Assembly (NCBI GenBank): GCA_947396885.1
Contig: OX377201.1
Span: forward strand, 10,864,332-10,928,331
Source of the DNA: Heligmosomoides polygyrus polygyrus
Lineage: Eukaryota; Nematoda; Chromadorea; Rhabditida; Heligmosomidae
Direction: 5' to 3'
Length of the DNA stretch: 64,000 nt
How positions within the stretch are numbered: the stretch's first letter is position 1; every line of letters starts with the position of its first letter. The translations under genes were made by a program, and so were the position numbers. This document shows, one piece after another, positions 34,321-45,522 of the stretch. Under the pieces are notes generated by a model. That model saw only the letters and a program-made list of their open reading frames with translations, was not told the DNA's origin and made no database searches.

Positions 34321-35375
34321 CAAAATCAGCTTCTCACAACATTCTTCTGCATGCAAGGAGTTGTCATCCTATGTATATGAAACAGAATGTTGTTCATCAT
34401 ACGATAGTCGCTTCTGCTGCACTGACATCTACGAACCCTTGAGAAGTGGATGACGAAGTGAGAAAAATTCTGCGGCAAAACGGAAGTAGCTCAAGGGCGT
34501 GTCGTTGTTGGAAATCTTAACAATCGCTTGGCGGCTCTCCTTTTATTATACCTTTCATCATGGATTCCTTTGCAATGGACGTCAACCGCGTCGTCAAGCG
34601 ATCGGGGCTTCCTATAAGCCCCGACCACCTCCATCTTTACGACGCCTGCTTACATCATCGCGTCCATATGAGAATCAGTGTGAAAGACCAGATTGTTCGA
34701 TCTGCAAAGGAGATGTCAAAATGTGCCATCTGAAGGATGTGGTCTACAATGTGGTCTGTGCCTCCTGCGAGGAATTTTACGTCGGCGATGCAGGAAGGGC
34801 ACTTGAAAAGAGAATGGATGAGCATTTAAGAGCTCTGCGTAGTCCTCAAAGCTACCCAGACAATTCATTCTCTAAGCACCGCACGTCAAGGCACACATTT
34901 GATCCGATTCCGCAACTGCGAGTATCGACTCTTCACAGGAATCTCACAGATTCGGTGGAGAGGAAGATCAACGAAGCGCTGGAGATAAAACACTGGAAAC
35001 CACCAATCAGTAGGAGGGAGGAAATGAAGTGCGCAATGAGGATTATCACCCTATAAGGGAACAAGAGTGACAGGCTGACAATGTGGCGACATAGAGATGT
35101 GAGAGAGCGGTCACTATTTGCCAATTTATATAGGCACCAGAAAGAACACTGCTTTTCATAGACGGCCAAACCGCGCAACAGAAACCCTTTGCCCCCCCCC
35201 CCACGCCCCTTCCTCCTACCCCACAGTTCCAAGGTTTGTGATGAGTTGTATGACTGTATGATGTTGCACATACGTTGTGCAGCACTGCTGTTTTTTGACC
35301 TGAAGAAGGGCCTAAAGCCCGAAACGTTGTCAATAAAGAATAATGAATAAATCGGGCTTCACAACTACACAACCT
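34321..35375 (+). mobile_element. Penelope-like element, plus copy, 5' truncated
   Basis: It matches the minus copy from about 33065 downward. The frame 34499-35056 gives a linker, CERPDCSICKGDVKMCHLKD, the GIY-YIG endonuclease (VVYNVVCASCEEFYVGDAGR ... DEHLRALRSP) and the C-terminus REEMKCAMRIITL. The tail (35057-35375) is free of the hAT-like element found in the minus copy. It ends with a hammerhead-like core, 'caataaag' and 'tacacaacc'. The RT is absent. The junction with the minus copy is near 34320. Confidence 0.8.
35300..35331 (+). ncRNA. Hammerhead-like core at PLE tail (plus copy)
   Basis: CTGAAGA (fits CUGANGA) at 35300-35306, one unpaired A, stem GGGC (35308-35311)/GCCC (35317-35320), then GAAAC, 'gttgtc' and 'aataaag'. 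PLEs are known to carry minimal hammerhead ribozymes in their terminal repeats. The extra A before stem II is a deviation; activity is unproven. Confidence 0.45.
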
Positions 35376-35376
35376 T

Positions 35377-38300
35377 TTTGTTCTTCTTCTTCAGCGTTTA
35401 TCCCGCATCGATGCGGGGCCCGCTATTCTGATGTTATGACGCCACCTTTCCCGATCTAGCGCCAGATCAGGGACACCAGTAACCTTCAAGCCCGTACGTA
35501 ATGTATCTAACCAGCGCTGCTACGGGCGCCCTCTAGGCCGCTTTCCTACTAATTCGAAGTTAAGGCCTATCTTGCGGACGCTGTTTTCTTCCCCATGCAG
35601 GAGGTGGCCGTAAACGAGCTTCGCGTATCTTGTCCGCTATCGGCACGACACCGATCTTCTGCCGAATAGCATCATTTCGAATGCGGTCCATGCGCGTGAC
35701 TCCAGCCGTCCGGCGCAGCATCTTTGTCTCCATGACGCTGAGGCGCGTTTCAACTTCCTTAGTAGGAGGCCAACACTCAGCGCCGTACATCGTTATCGCC
35801 GGAGACAGCTCTATATATTTCCGACTTCAAGCGCTCCGGCGTCTTCCTATCGCAGACCACGCCAGTCAACGAGCGCCAATTGGACCAAGCTGCACTCACG
35901 CGCGAGTTCACTTCAACCAGTTTGCCGTCTGACGCGACTGCTGATCCCGGGTACTTAAAGACCGAAGTGCGTGGGAGCACGATGCCATTAACCTTGATGG
36001 AGCTGGACTCAGTAACGTCCGTCGTTAGATATTCGGTCTTCTTAACGTTCAATCTGAGTCAAAACCGCTACAAGCGATCACACCAAGCTTGCACTTCTCG
36101 CTCGAGTTCATCTTTATCTTCGCCAGCGAGCATCACGTCATCGGCATAGAGCAACGCCTAGTAGACGGGCTTCTGAAGATCTCGTGTGATGGCATCCATG
36201 ACGACAACAAAGAGGAGTGGGGAAAGCGTAGAACCCTGGTGTCCCGACAGAGATGGGAAACTCCATCGAGGTTCCAGCTGAGCTTGGACTCGACTCTTTA
36301 GACAAGAGTAGAGAATTCGCACCGCACCCCTCTATGAGCTCTTCGGAAACTCCATGATGTCGGAAGGCATAGCATATCACTTCATGCGGTACGCGGTCAA
36401 AGGCCTTCTCCAAGTCGAGGAAGGCGATATGCACTGGCCTCTGTTTCTCGCGGTGCTTCTCTAACAGGCGGCGGGCAACGTGTGTGGCATCAATGGTGCC
36501 ACAGCCAGCTACGAAGCCGCACTGATTGCTGGAAAGCTGGACGATGTCACGAATTCGTCCATCGACAATTCGCTCAAAGATCTTCATGCTGTGCGAAAGC
36601 AAGCGAATCGGAAGGTAGCTGGAGCAGTCTGCAGGACTGCCCTTCTTCTTCCAAATCAGAATCGTTGTGCTTTAGCGCCAACACTTATGCACGTTCTTCT
36701 CCGCTACAACCTGATTTATTTACTGCACTCAAAGGTGCGCATAACCTCAATCACATCGTTAACTTATTCTAAAACCAGATCCAGTACTAACAAAAAAAAC
36801 AGCAAAAGATAAACAAAACACAAACAACTTACTAAAAAAAAGAAAAAAAAGTAACGAAGGAAAAAAATCAAAAGCACTCGCAAACGATGTGGCAAGATGA
36901 AATACTAAAAGCGTGCTCTAAATACTCGTGTTCAAAACCACTAGAAATTCGCTTGTCCTTTTACCTTGCCGTGCCTTCATTTTGCACTTAAAGACTGTGA
37001 AATATAGAGCACAATGAGATGGTGTGGTTATGTAGTCCAAAGTCTATATGTACTACAAAGCAATCCCTTTAAGAAAATTTAAGGTCACGGAACATTGGAG
37101 GCATTGTTGGAGGGCAAGTTCGCCAATGCATTAGAATAGCACACAGAAAGTGGAATGAATCGGTTTTGTATACGCAGCCCAGCTATAGCGTGATTCTTTA
37201 TAATCAAACCACTCTCGAGCAACATTATAGGCTAGTCCACACCTAAGCGTCAGGTAGTAGCCTTACGTGCTCAGGCGAGACAATGCATCTTTCAGTGACA
37301 GCCGTTGTCGCTACTATAGCCGCGACTGGATGATATAAAAAGCGAATAAGCCTGTAGAATGGCAAAAATTTTCAAAAGATTTTTTACTCAAGTTGACCTC
37401 TTTTGCCAACCAACTAACCCAACTAACAACCTAGTCTAGGGCTATGGTCTAGGGCCATGTGGTGTGATAGAAGGTGATTGTATCAATATTGCGGCGAAAG
37501 CGTGGTATCATTTAAGAACCAAACCTTGACATTGGACTAGTATATAAGAGATATAAGTTGCATAGTTTTATGAAAGCAAGGCAACGTGAAAGGAAAATCA
37601 TAATTTAGAACCATCGCCTAGTATAACCAGTTACATCCTCAACAAACATCAGCAAAGTCATCGAATTTCTATGGGCATCTATCTCACATAGCTCCGTGTT
37701 GAAATGGAAATTTTGGAACTGCTGTATCAGTAACATTCAACACCATACGGCCATCATCATGCGAGCCTAGCCACAATGCTTGTCTGAAATAAACGCCGTA
37801 AGACCAAACAATTAACAGTTCCCCAACAACTGGAAAAGATCCAACCTTTTCAAATGCCTCTTGAATGCACAGCTACTTTCAGCTTCAAATACATCCGGAG
37901 GGAGCAACTCTATCCACCTAGCGCAGCGATTAAAGAGATTGTTGAACGTTAAAGAATGTTTCCTCCTCCCAATTCTGCGATAGCGAATGCTAAACCTACC
38001 ATTCCGCAAGCTTGTTGGAACGAACACCCAATACTTGCTAGACGATAACTTCGACTCTTTACGGAGGAGACGAAAGCAAAATGTCAAGTCAGAGATAGAT
38101 TAAAAAATTTCGTTAACCACTCAGCAGGATACCAAAACTTCGACTTCCACAGTTCTGCTGCCACGTCGTCGGGCCCAGTCGCTTTGCTTGACCTCATCTT
38201 CTTCAAAGCCGCTTCAGCCTCCTCCACGGTGATCTTCTGGACGGTGCCGTGGGTTGGAACCGTTGAAGGGATGGCTGGATGAGTCAATTCTACTGTAGAG

Positions 38301-39900
38301 ATTTTCTCAAAGTACTCGCGCCATCGCTTCAATGCCTTCTTGCGGTCCGTAAGAAGTAGGCAGTTCTCATCATTGATGCCAAAGAACTTCTCAATAACTT
38401 CGGCCTGCCGATGGCGATTCTTGGTAAGTCGGTACAGAAACCGCTCACCATTGCAGGTCTCGAGGTTCTCGTTGTCATCTCCATAACAAGTGGCTTTTGC
38501 AACAGCCACGGCCTTCTTTGCAGCTTCCTTCGCTTCTTGGTACTTCCGCCAGTTATTGGCTGTCTTTTCGCCAAGAAACGCGTGAGAAAGCGACTTCTTC
38601 TCTCGAACATTGACTTTCACGTCATCTATCCACAGCCATGCCTGCTTGTCGACCTTCAGTCGCCCAGGCTTCGTAATGCCGAGCTCCGACTGTGCAGCTT
38701 GACGTATCGCGTCGGTCGCCTTTTTCCAAGTTTCGTCGACAGTCGCTACTGTCGGTAACCGCACGCGAGAAATCACAGCTGCTTCCTTCTCCCTCATTCG
38801 CCACCACTTGCTTCTTGGTGCACCGCATCGCTCGACCTGCTTCAGCCTCGGAGGGACGATCTTCAAAGTACAGATCAGCGGTCGATGTTGTGGGGCGACC
38901 GTCTCATACCGCACGAGCTTCGCGTCTGTGACGAGACTTCGGTCACGATACTTCACAAACACAAAGTCTATCTGAGACTTGGAGCTCCCACTGTAGTATG
39001 AGATGAGGTGGGAGTCGCGTTTTCGGAAAACGGTGTTCACAATGGTGAGATTATGGGATTCCGCGTACTCAAGGATACGCTCACCATCTGCGTTACGCGA
39101 CCCATAGCCGAGTCCAACATGACAGTCCAACATGTAGCCGTCTTTCGTCGCGCCGACGCCGAAGGTCACCAGCAACTACGATGACATCTTTCGACGGCAC
39201 CTCTGCTGTCTTTTCATCAAGTAGGTTCCAAAACTCATCTTTGGCTTGATCGGTGCAGCACTCTGCGGGGCAAACGCAGTGAAGAAGTGATAGAGTCGCT
39301 CCTTAGCTACGACAACGATCTTCATCAATCGATCGTCAAAGCGTTCGACGCTTACAATCGAGTCACAAAATCGTTCAGAGACGATTATTCCGACACCACT
39401 GGGGGACTTCCACATAGGAAGGCCCTAAAGCCTCGTCCTATGTCCCTTGACTTGTGGCAGGACCATCTCGTCTCCTGCCCGCACAGAAATCAACTCTTCT
39501 ACGCTCCAGTGCTTCAACCTACTCGCACGAACCGCCCGTCAACGTACCCACATTCAGCGTTGTCACGCGGGTCCTGCTTATGTTACGGGACTTTCGGAAT
39601 AGCTCTGTCGCACCCCCGATGCTTCCATCGCACCAGGGACCCTCGCATACTTTCCACATTCGCCGGGCTTTGCGAGTGCGCGTTGGCTCCCGCGGACGCT
39701 GTAGCACTTACTCGAGAAACTTGCAGTGTCATGAACCATGCGATGTGACATGGGTGTTCGTAGGCCGGCCTGTCACAAGGGCCTGTCGCCTGCCATCGAA
39801 TGTCCGTGTTTGGCTTAGCTCGCAAAGCGGGCAGTTTCCAACGGCACCACGTGGAGGAACGGACATCGCCACCACAACTACACAAATGAAGTTTAGGGAA
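35377..39900 (-). mobile_element. RTE-type LINE, near full length but decayed
   Basis: In minus-strand order: endonuclease N-terminus (TRVTTLNVGTLTGG; GVGIIVSERFCDSIVSVERF) at 39720-39250 with shifts; a long open frame 39175-38084 with the endonuclease C-terminus (TIVNTVFRKRDSHL, SQIDFVFVKYRDRS) and the RT start (SSKATGPDDVAAELWKS); RT fingers/palm (LLSHSMKIFERIVDGRIRDI, FLDLEKAFDRVPHEVI) at 36602-36330; the region around the YADD box frameshifted near 36150; LNVKKTEYLTTDV at 36052; C-terminus EVETRLSVMETKMLRR to 35560. A 1385-bp insertion (36714-38098) splits the RT. The 3' end abuts the PLE end with a 'ttcttcttcttc' tract. Confidence 0.85.
36714..38098 (-). mobile_element. CR1-type LINE 3' fragment inserted in the RTE element
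   Basis: It separates the adjacent RTE codons AAT and CAG cleanly. The minus-strand frame 38087-37812 reads like a CR1/jockey RT C-terminus (GRFSIRYRRIGRRKHSLTFN, then RWIELLPPDVFEAESSCAFK). The rest, to a terminal 'aaataaat', would be the 3' untranslated part. It is 5' truncated, as is usual for LINE insertions. Confidence 0.65.
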
Positions 39901-40257
39901 TCACCAATTTTACGAAATAAATATTTAATATAAATATACTCATAATATTTTCTAAAAGCGCTTACAAAGTGTAGTGCTCTGCCATTGCCGTTGCTAAGCA
40001 CGGATAAGAAAAGAGCAGGAATTGCCGATGGGTCACAAACCCGTCCCATCAACACGCTACAGAAACGACGAACTATGTGACTACTGCTGATAATGAAAAT
40101 GAATCAAATACCAGCTTGCGTTAGACCTGGTTATGGTTTCCATTCTTTTTCCAAGAAACTAGAAACTAGAACGCACGCACGTTGAGCCAAACTGCACGAT
40201 TTGTCCAACTTCTCTAGGAATTCGACAATAGGAGGAGGTTTTTGGAATCAAATATAG
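39901..40257. other. No gene recognised
   Basis: AT-rich spacer upstream of the RTE element; nothing recognised. Confidence 0.3.
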
Positions 40258-40380
40258 CCTTGACAATGGCTTGCGGTGGCAAACCGATGAACAAGTCAAA
40301 GTTTAGCCTTTTGAGGCTGTCTTGTACAAAACCGCGAATCCAGCCGGGATGGAAGACTTGTAGTTAGTCTTGGAGGGACC
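40258..40380 (-). repeat. SINE family S1, decayed fragment
   Basis: 'caatggcttgcggtggc...ccgatgaacaagtca' matches the SINE at 60660-60958 near 60772-60800; the rest is diverged. Confidence 0.55.
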
Positions 40381-40759
40381 AGAACCAAAAGCCTTGAATT
40401 ATGGGTATTCTACATGTGAAGCTGGGACGGAGAACAACCCTTGTTTGTTAAAAACCAGTGTTTCATGTTTAGGTATTTGTAACGGAAAGAGAGTGGCTTC
40501 CGTAGGCACCCTGAATTCAAGGCCCCTGGTTCGGGTTCTGCCGAATTAAAAAGATTTGGGTCCTGCCAAACCAAAAAAAATTCACGATGTTTATAACTCC
40601 AAACAGTACATAGTTGAGGGAAGCGAATGCTAGCCAACTTCCTGTATGTGAGAGCGTTGGAGTCCAGGGGGCGTCGAAGAAATTGGAAGAGTACGAAAAC
40701 TCCGGCTCCGTGCTAACCCATCCGACTTCGCTGCTCTTCCTGAGATAAGGAAGTACACA
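40381..40759. other. No gene recognised
   Basis: No exon or transposon end recognised here. Confidence 0.3.
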
Positions 40760-41180
40760 AAGGAGGGTTAAGATGTGATCATCATCGCGCAGCGAGCAAT
40801 CGAAATGATGATGCTTGGAGGTACACGATTACACGATTCAAGCCAGTGAGAAAAGGCCTCCGAAATTCCGAACTTTATAGACGTTCGAGGACTAGAGACG
40901 CTGTGGCATGAGAGGTCGTCGAAAATTATGTGAGCAGGCCACGAAAAGCTTTTAGTAGACATCCGCTGGACGAGGGTCATTATGAACTGGATTCGGGAGA
41001 GGGAGTGAACATCAGGCCGCTCGGACTTCTTCGTAAAAGCCCTAAACAAACGATCGTGTTCCTACGGCAAGATTGATCCACTGGAGCAAACTAGCACATG
41101 ACAAAGAACGATGGGAACGTAGCTATCGCCCGCTGGAGCAACTCTATGGTTAACGGACGACAGGCGGTATAGGCCAAGAT
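40760..41180 (+). mobile_element. RTE-type LINE, C-terminus fragment, heavily decayed
   Basis: It is collinear with 16270-16720. Plus-strand pieces AIEMMMLGGTRLH, then SSKIM.AGHEKL, IRWTRVIMNWIRE and SDFFVKALNKRS keep the order of the RTE C-terminus. Stops and shifts abound. Confidence 0.6.
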
Positions 41181-41855
41181 TGAATGACATGCAAGCAATT
41201 CTGTTCCTTCTCTAGTGTCAGTGTAGTGTACATGCACCCCTCGCATAAACATTAGGTTTGCGAAACTGCAAAAGACATGCCCCGCACAATATCCAAATCC
41301 CTAACCTTTCGCTCGAAAGTCTGTCACACTATCCACTTGGCCGATGGTCGGCACACGCCCTCGAGAGAACGATGAACTTGAAGTGATAAGATACAAGCCT
41401 TCTTGCTTGCTTTACCACTCCGTTTCAATGGTGCAGTTTTAATGGGCCATAGCTCTGCTCAGTGTTGTACTCGGGTCGAGAACTTGCACCGCATCACTTC
41501 GAAGAGGGAGGCAATTCCGCCGCTATATATCTCATTGCTGGTTCAGACCCACACTTTTAGTAGTTCCCTGGTTAGATGAGGCATACATTTCTAAGCCCAT
41601 GAACTGAAATGAACGAGTGATCATATCAGGACTATATACTACGTGTAAAAATTAGGGTGAGAATATCACCGACCGACATGTTCAAAAACGCAGCAAACTG
41701 TAGAAAAAAGCAGAAGCCGTGGACTACATGCTCTCCGCCCGTTTCTACCGTTCTTCATTGCGCTATTGGCTAGGCAATAAATGTTGCAATATTTTTTCTA
41801 GTCTTTATGTTAGACTGTCATAAAACCTAGGCATTTTTGATAGAACGGCTTCAAA
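41181..41855. other. No gene recognised
   Basis: No repeat ends or exons recognised. Confidence 0.3.
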
Positions 41856-42131
41856 CTTTCTGTGCCATGCAGGTTTGTTAAATTCAACTTGATTGTGCCT
41901 GACGTTTCGACGGTATCGTCGTTATCGATGGCCTGAATGAAGTTCGGTGGTTTGCAAAATGTACACTCATACCGTCAGCTGCCCTAATTTTCGCAACCCT
42001 GCAGTACCAATAGGGTCCCAAGAGTAAAGAAAATACTCCAATACGAACGCAACTCGCACACGCTGCTTTATCAGCACTGGAAGACCGTCCTACTATGCGA
42101 CCACCATGTAGCAAGTAAAACGCACTCGGTA
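41856..42131 (-). mobile_element. PLE family 2, terminal fragment (minus)
   Basis: On the minus strand it corresponds to 44480-44760 on the plus strand: 'tgctgataaagcagc', 'ccctattggtactgcagggttgcgaaaatta', 'ataacgacgatac(c/t)gtcgaaacgtcaggc'. The 3170-4215 fragment belongs to the same family. Only the tail survives. Confidence 0.6.
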
Positions 42132-42159
42132 TGCAATGGAAACGGGATCCGAATCAAGC

Positions 42160-42340
42160 ATTTTCGGATATCCGGCCGGATTTATCCGGTTTCGGATTAT
42201 CCAAAATCCGGCTCGGCCGAAAATGGCGATATATGAAACATCCAAAGATCCGGGGTTTTAAAAATTGCCCTCATCTGAATCATCCAAAGATCCGAGGTTT
42301 TGAAAAACGCAGGGATTCGGATAAAATCTTTAGAGCGCCT
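42160..42340. repeat. Degenerate tandem repeat rich in ATCCGAAGATCC, copy 1
   Basis: 'atctgaatcatccaaagatccg(g/a)ggtttt' units recur after a 'ccggatttatccggtttcgg' head. The block is matched by 43900-44115 in the same orientation. No coding capacity. Confidence 0.65.
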
Positions 42341-42559
42341 TGCTGACGAACTCTGCGCCATTGATAACCTGACTTTTTCGGGCAGATTTGCAATTATTTG
42401 GCGGGAATTATCTCACAAGGGAAGGGTCTGGAGCATATGTCTGAACGGAGAGAGCGAGTCATCCTATTAAATAGGAATAATCCCTACTCTTCAATTAGAA
42501 TAAAAATGTGTTTCATTTTTGCCAAGTCGTTAATCCCGGAAAGTAGGGGATCTTAAAAA

Positions 42560-42690
42560 TTACAGTAGAATCGGCGCCTCACGAGTTCGGGGGTCTTGCA
42601 CGCCCGTGATGCCTCTGAGGGCAAGCAGCTCGGAGCGCAGTGTGTAGTGACGTTGCTTCATGGGAGGAAGGTCGGGATTCGATCTTCATG
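42560..42690 (+). repeat. tRNA-derived SINE, family S2, copy 1
   Basis: Shared with the reverse complement of 43610-43738: 'tcggcgcctcacgagttcgg', then a tRNA-like segment 'gagcgcagtgtgtagtgacg' (A-box-like) and 'tcgggattcgatc' (B-box-like). Confidence 0.6.
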
Positions 42691-43609
42691 CGCTCATGCA
42701 TTCCTGCTTTTCAACTGATTGGTTGAGATTTGAGAGATTCTGACCTCTGTTCCATTTTTAGATGTTTTCTGCGCATTTTCCAGTTGCATGCTGTGGCACT
42801 CAACATGATGATGTATAAATATTCAACCCAGATTACATATATAGTGATACACAGGTCCAACGTGCATAAAGCAGCACTGGGCACAATACGGGCAGCGTAT
42901 AAATGCTACAGGCATCGATACTCGCTTTCCCTCGTGACTTCCAGTCACCTGGAAATCAGAGGTCTGCTGAAGGCTTTCTAAAACCTAACACCATCAATGG
43001 CCGCCGATGTCGAATCGTGATCCACCTGCTTACGCTGAAGTGTAGTCCACCTTTAGACAAGGAGCCTTCGAAGAAAGAAATCAAGCTGGCCAAACGAACG
43101 GTAAGCATACTAAAGGACTTCGAAGGAAGTCAACTTGAAGTTAACAAAGACAAACAACTGGAAGTGGTGGAAAAAAGAAGAAGAAGGTTGGGATCCGCGA
43201 GATGAACTGATAGACGTGGAAAGGCTAGCAAGCAGTGGGCACATGACTACGCTTTCGGTTGGAACTCTTGTTTCGGAGGAATCTCATTGTTCCATGTATG
43301 GAAGCAAACTGTGAGGAGCCCGTAGCCTTTATACGCTGTCCGTGTTGTGACCAGTATTTCTATTCCATGCACTTTGTGTCTCTGTAATACGAATATTTTT
43401 TTATTAAACGTTTATATATCATTATGTTGAACAGCTTTCTCGTTGCCTTTTGGTTATAAAAACCGGCCAGTAGTAAACAAGTTGCAACAAAGTTGCTCTC
43501 CACGGCATACATCTGGAAAAAACTGCGCAGCAAACATCTAAAATTGTATAAATGTCAGAATATCTCAAATCAACCAATCAGTCAAAATGCAAAAGTGCAG
43601 CAGCGCAGA
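42691..43609. other. Spacer with one unrecognised ORF
   Basis: ORF 42903-43205 has a Lys/Glu-rich second half (SKKEIKLAKRTVSILKDFEG), but no family is recognised and no start or splice context supports it. I do not call a gene. Confidence 0.3.
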
Positions 43610-43738
43610 AAAACCGAACCCCGACCTCCCTCTCGTGGAGCAACGTCGCTATCCACTGCGCTACGAGCCGCTTCCCGCCAGCGGTATCGCGGACGTACAA
43701 GGCCTCCGAACTCGTGAGGCGCCGATTACACTGTAACT
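43610..43738 (-). repeat. tRNA-derived SINE, family S2, copy 2
   Basis: Minus strand: 'ggctcgtagcgcagtggata' has a perfect A box and resembles an arginine tRNA start; 'gtcggggttcgg' is B-box-like. It forms an inverted pair with 42560-42690. Confidence 0.65.
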
Positions 43739-43899
43739 TCAAGGATTCCCTACTCCTCGTGTTTATCGACTTGGCAAAACAGAAACGCGTTTTTATGCTA
43801 ATTGAGGAGTGCTTTGCGCGCTCAGTCTTCTATAGGTTAATGAAATAAACGCAGAGTTACTGATGTGTTCCGTTATTAAGAGATTGCGTGCCCCTATTA

Positions 43900-44115
43900 T
43901 ATCACTTATCCGGTTCTATCCGAATCGGTTATCCAAAATCTGGCTCGGCCGAAAATGGCTTTATCAGAATCATCCGAAGATCCGGGGTTTCTAAAATTAC
44001 CCTCATCTGAATCATACGAAGATCCGTGATTTTCGAATTGCCCCCATCTGAATCATCCGAAGATCCAGGGTTTGAAAAAATGACCTTTCTGAATCATCCG
44101 ATTATCCGGAAAATC
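43900..44115. repeat. Degenerate tandem repeat rich in ATCCGAAGATCC, copy 2
   Basis: Four or five units of 'ctgaatcatccgaagatccggg' with spacers, headed by 'tatccggtt...ggctcggccgaaaatggc' as in 42160-42340. Same orientation as copy 1. Confidence 0.7.
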
Positions 44116-44116
44116 G

Positions 44117-44765
44117 ATGTCGGATCTAATGTCTAGTATGCAAGAGTATACGGACTTCGAGGAGCATTGTGTCTCGCAGCTCACACAGTGTAATAAAGGG
44201 AAAGAATCACTTGTAATGGAAACAGAGAGCATTCAGCTGGCAAGCCAAGGCGAAGCCTGTTCTGCCCCCTGGGTGAACACCGTGAAGAGGTCATCAAAGG
44301 ACACGATTTTAGTACCAAATGTATACTACTAGATCGGCGCCAGGACGACCTTCGATGCATTCTGTATCCATGAACGCAATCCAACGGTGAACAACAGGAA
44401 CGAGTGCGTTTCCATTACAAGTGACTTTTCCTTTTATTCCAGTCTGCGAGCTGTGAGACAATGCTCCTCGAAGTCCGTATACTCTTGTAAGTCGAATGTG
44501 TTTCACTTGTTACATGGTTGTCGCATAGTAGGGCATCTTTCAGTGCTGATAAAGCAGCGATGAGTTGTTTTTCATATTGGAGTAATTTCTTCGTGATACT
44601 CATGGGACCCCATTGGTACTACAGGGTTGCGAAAATTAAGTCAGTTGACAGTATGAGTGTACATTCTGCAGACCACCAAACTTCTTCCAGGCCTTTGATA
44701 ACGACGATACTGTCGAAACGTCAGGCAAAATAAAGTTGAGTTTAAAAAACCTGCGTGACGCAGAA
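44117..44765 (+). mobile_element. PLE family 2, C-terminus and tail fragment (plus)
   Basis: Frame pieces HREEVIKGHDF and the stretch 'gatgcattctgtatccatgaacg' correspond to RKALDAFWIHERSP of the 3132-3926 copy. The tail matches 41856-42131 inverted and ends 'gataacgacgatactgtcgaaacgtcaggcaaaataaag'. No RT remains. Confidence 0.65.
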
Positions 44766-45520
44766 GATTTGGAGCTATTTTTTCCAGTTTTTCAAATCGA
44801 ACGTGCCGGAGCATTCTATTTCGCCCGAAAGCTTTCCACGATCATTCCAATGTGTGAAACGTTCATTTTTACTGTGATGTTAATTATTTTGCTTTCCTGA
44901 ATAATGTCCAGGCGACATGAAAAAGTGTGATCTCATTTTTGAATTTTTCATCTGCGTTCAACTCGGCAGTAATCCAGCGACTGCAGCCAACATTACCTGG
45001 ACTGTTAATGGCAACTTCACTCTGAACGGTTCTAGATGATGGTCCCAAATGTTCCCTTTCGGCCAGAAGAGCAGAAAAGGTAGAAAACGCAACTGTTCGC
45101 TGCTGACAACAACTCGAGCAAAAAACGGGTAATTGAGAATTGAAGAATTCAATCAACTCTCATACAGACCATGCATCCGACTACTATCTTTTCAAAATGG
45201 ACCACTACCGCTGGTGTAAGTTTGAATTAGTCGATAAGGTGAGGGTGGATGTGGTTGACTTCTTGAGGTCAAATCCGACCAAATCCCTCCTAATTTGCAA
45301 TTGTTTCTTTTGTTGTGATGTTATTTTTACTGGAAAATAGAATTTGTAGCAGAATTTAGGACTCGACCTAATCGGAGCAGTTTCCGATCCCTTGGCTAGA
45401 TGTGGTGCGAACTGATTTAGCTTTAGTGTTCCTTGTTAAATACCTGTCTTTTGAAACCTGTTTAAAATAAAGTTTGCGTCCAGCAATTAAGTGGTCAAGG
45501 AGAGCAATGACAAATGCTTG
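44766..45520. other. No gene supported
   Basis: The minus-strand ORF at 45156-44884 reads protein-like (SEVAINSPGNVGCSRWITAE) and contains a good donor (ccag|gtaatg) near 45000, but no family is recognised. It lies inside the presumed Srt-C intron 1. Confidence 0.3.
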
Positions 45521-45522
45521 TA

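Noticed and set aside
42160..44115. CRISPR-like short repeats
   Set aside because: Units are degenerate, spacers are not unique, and the genome is nematode.
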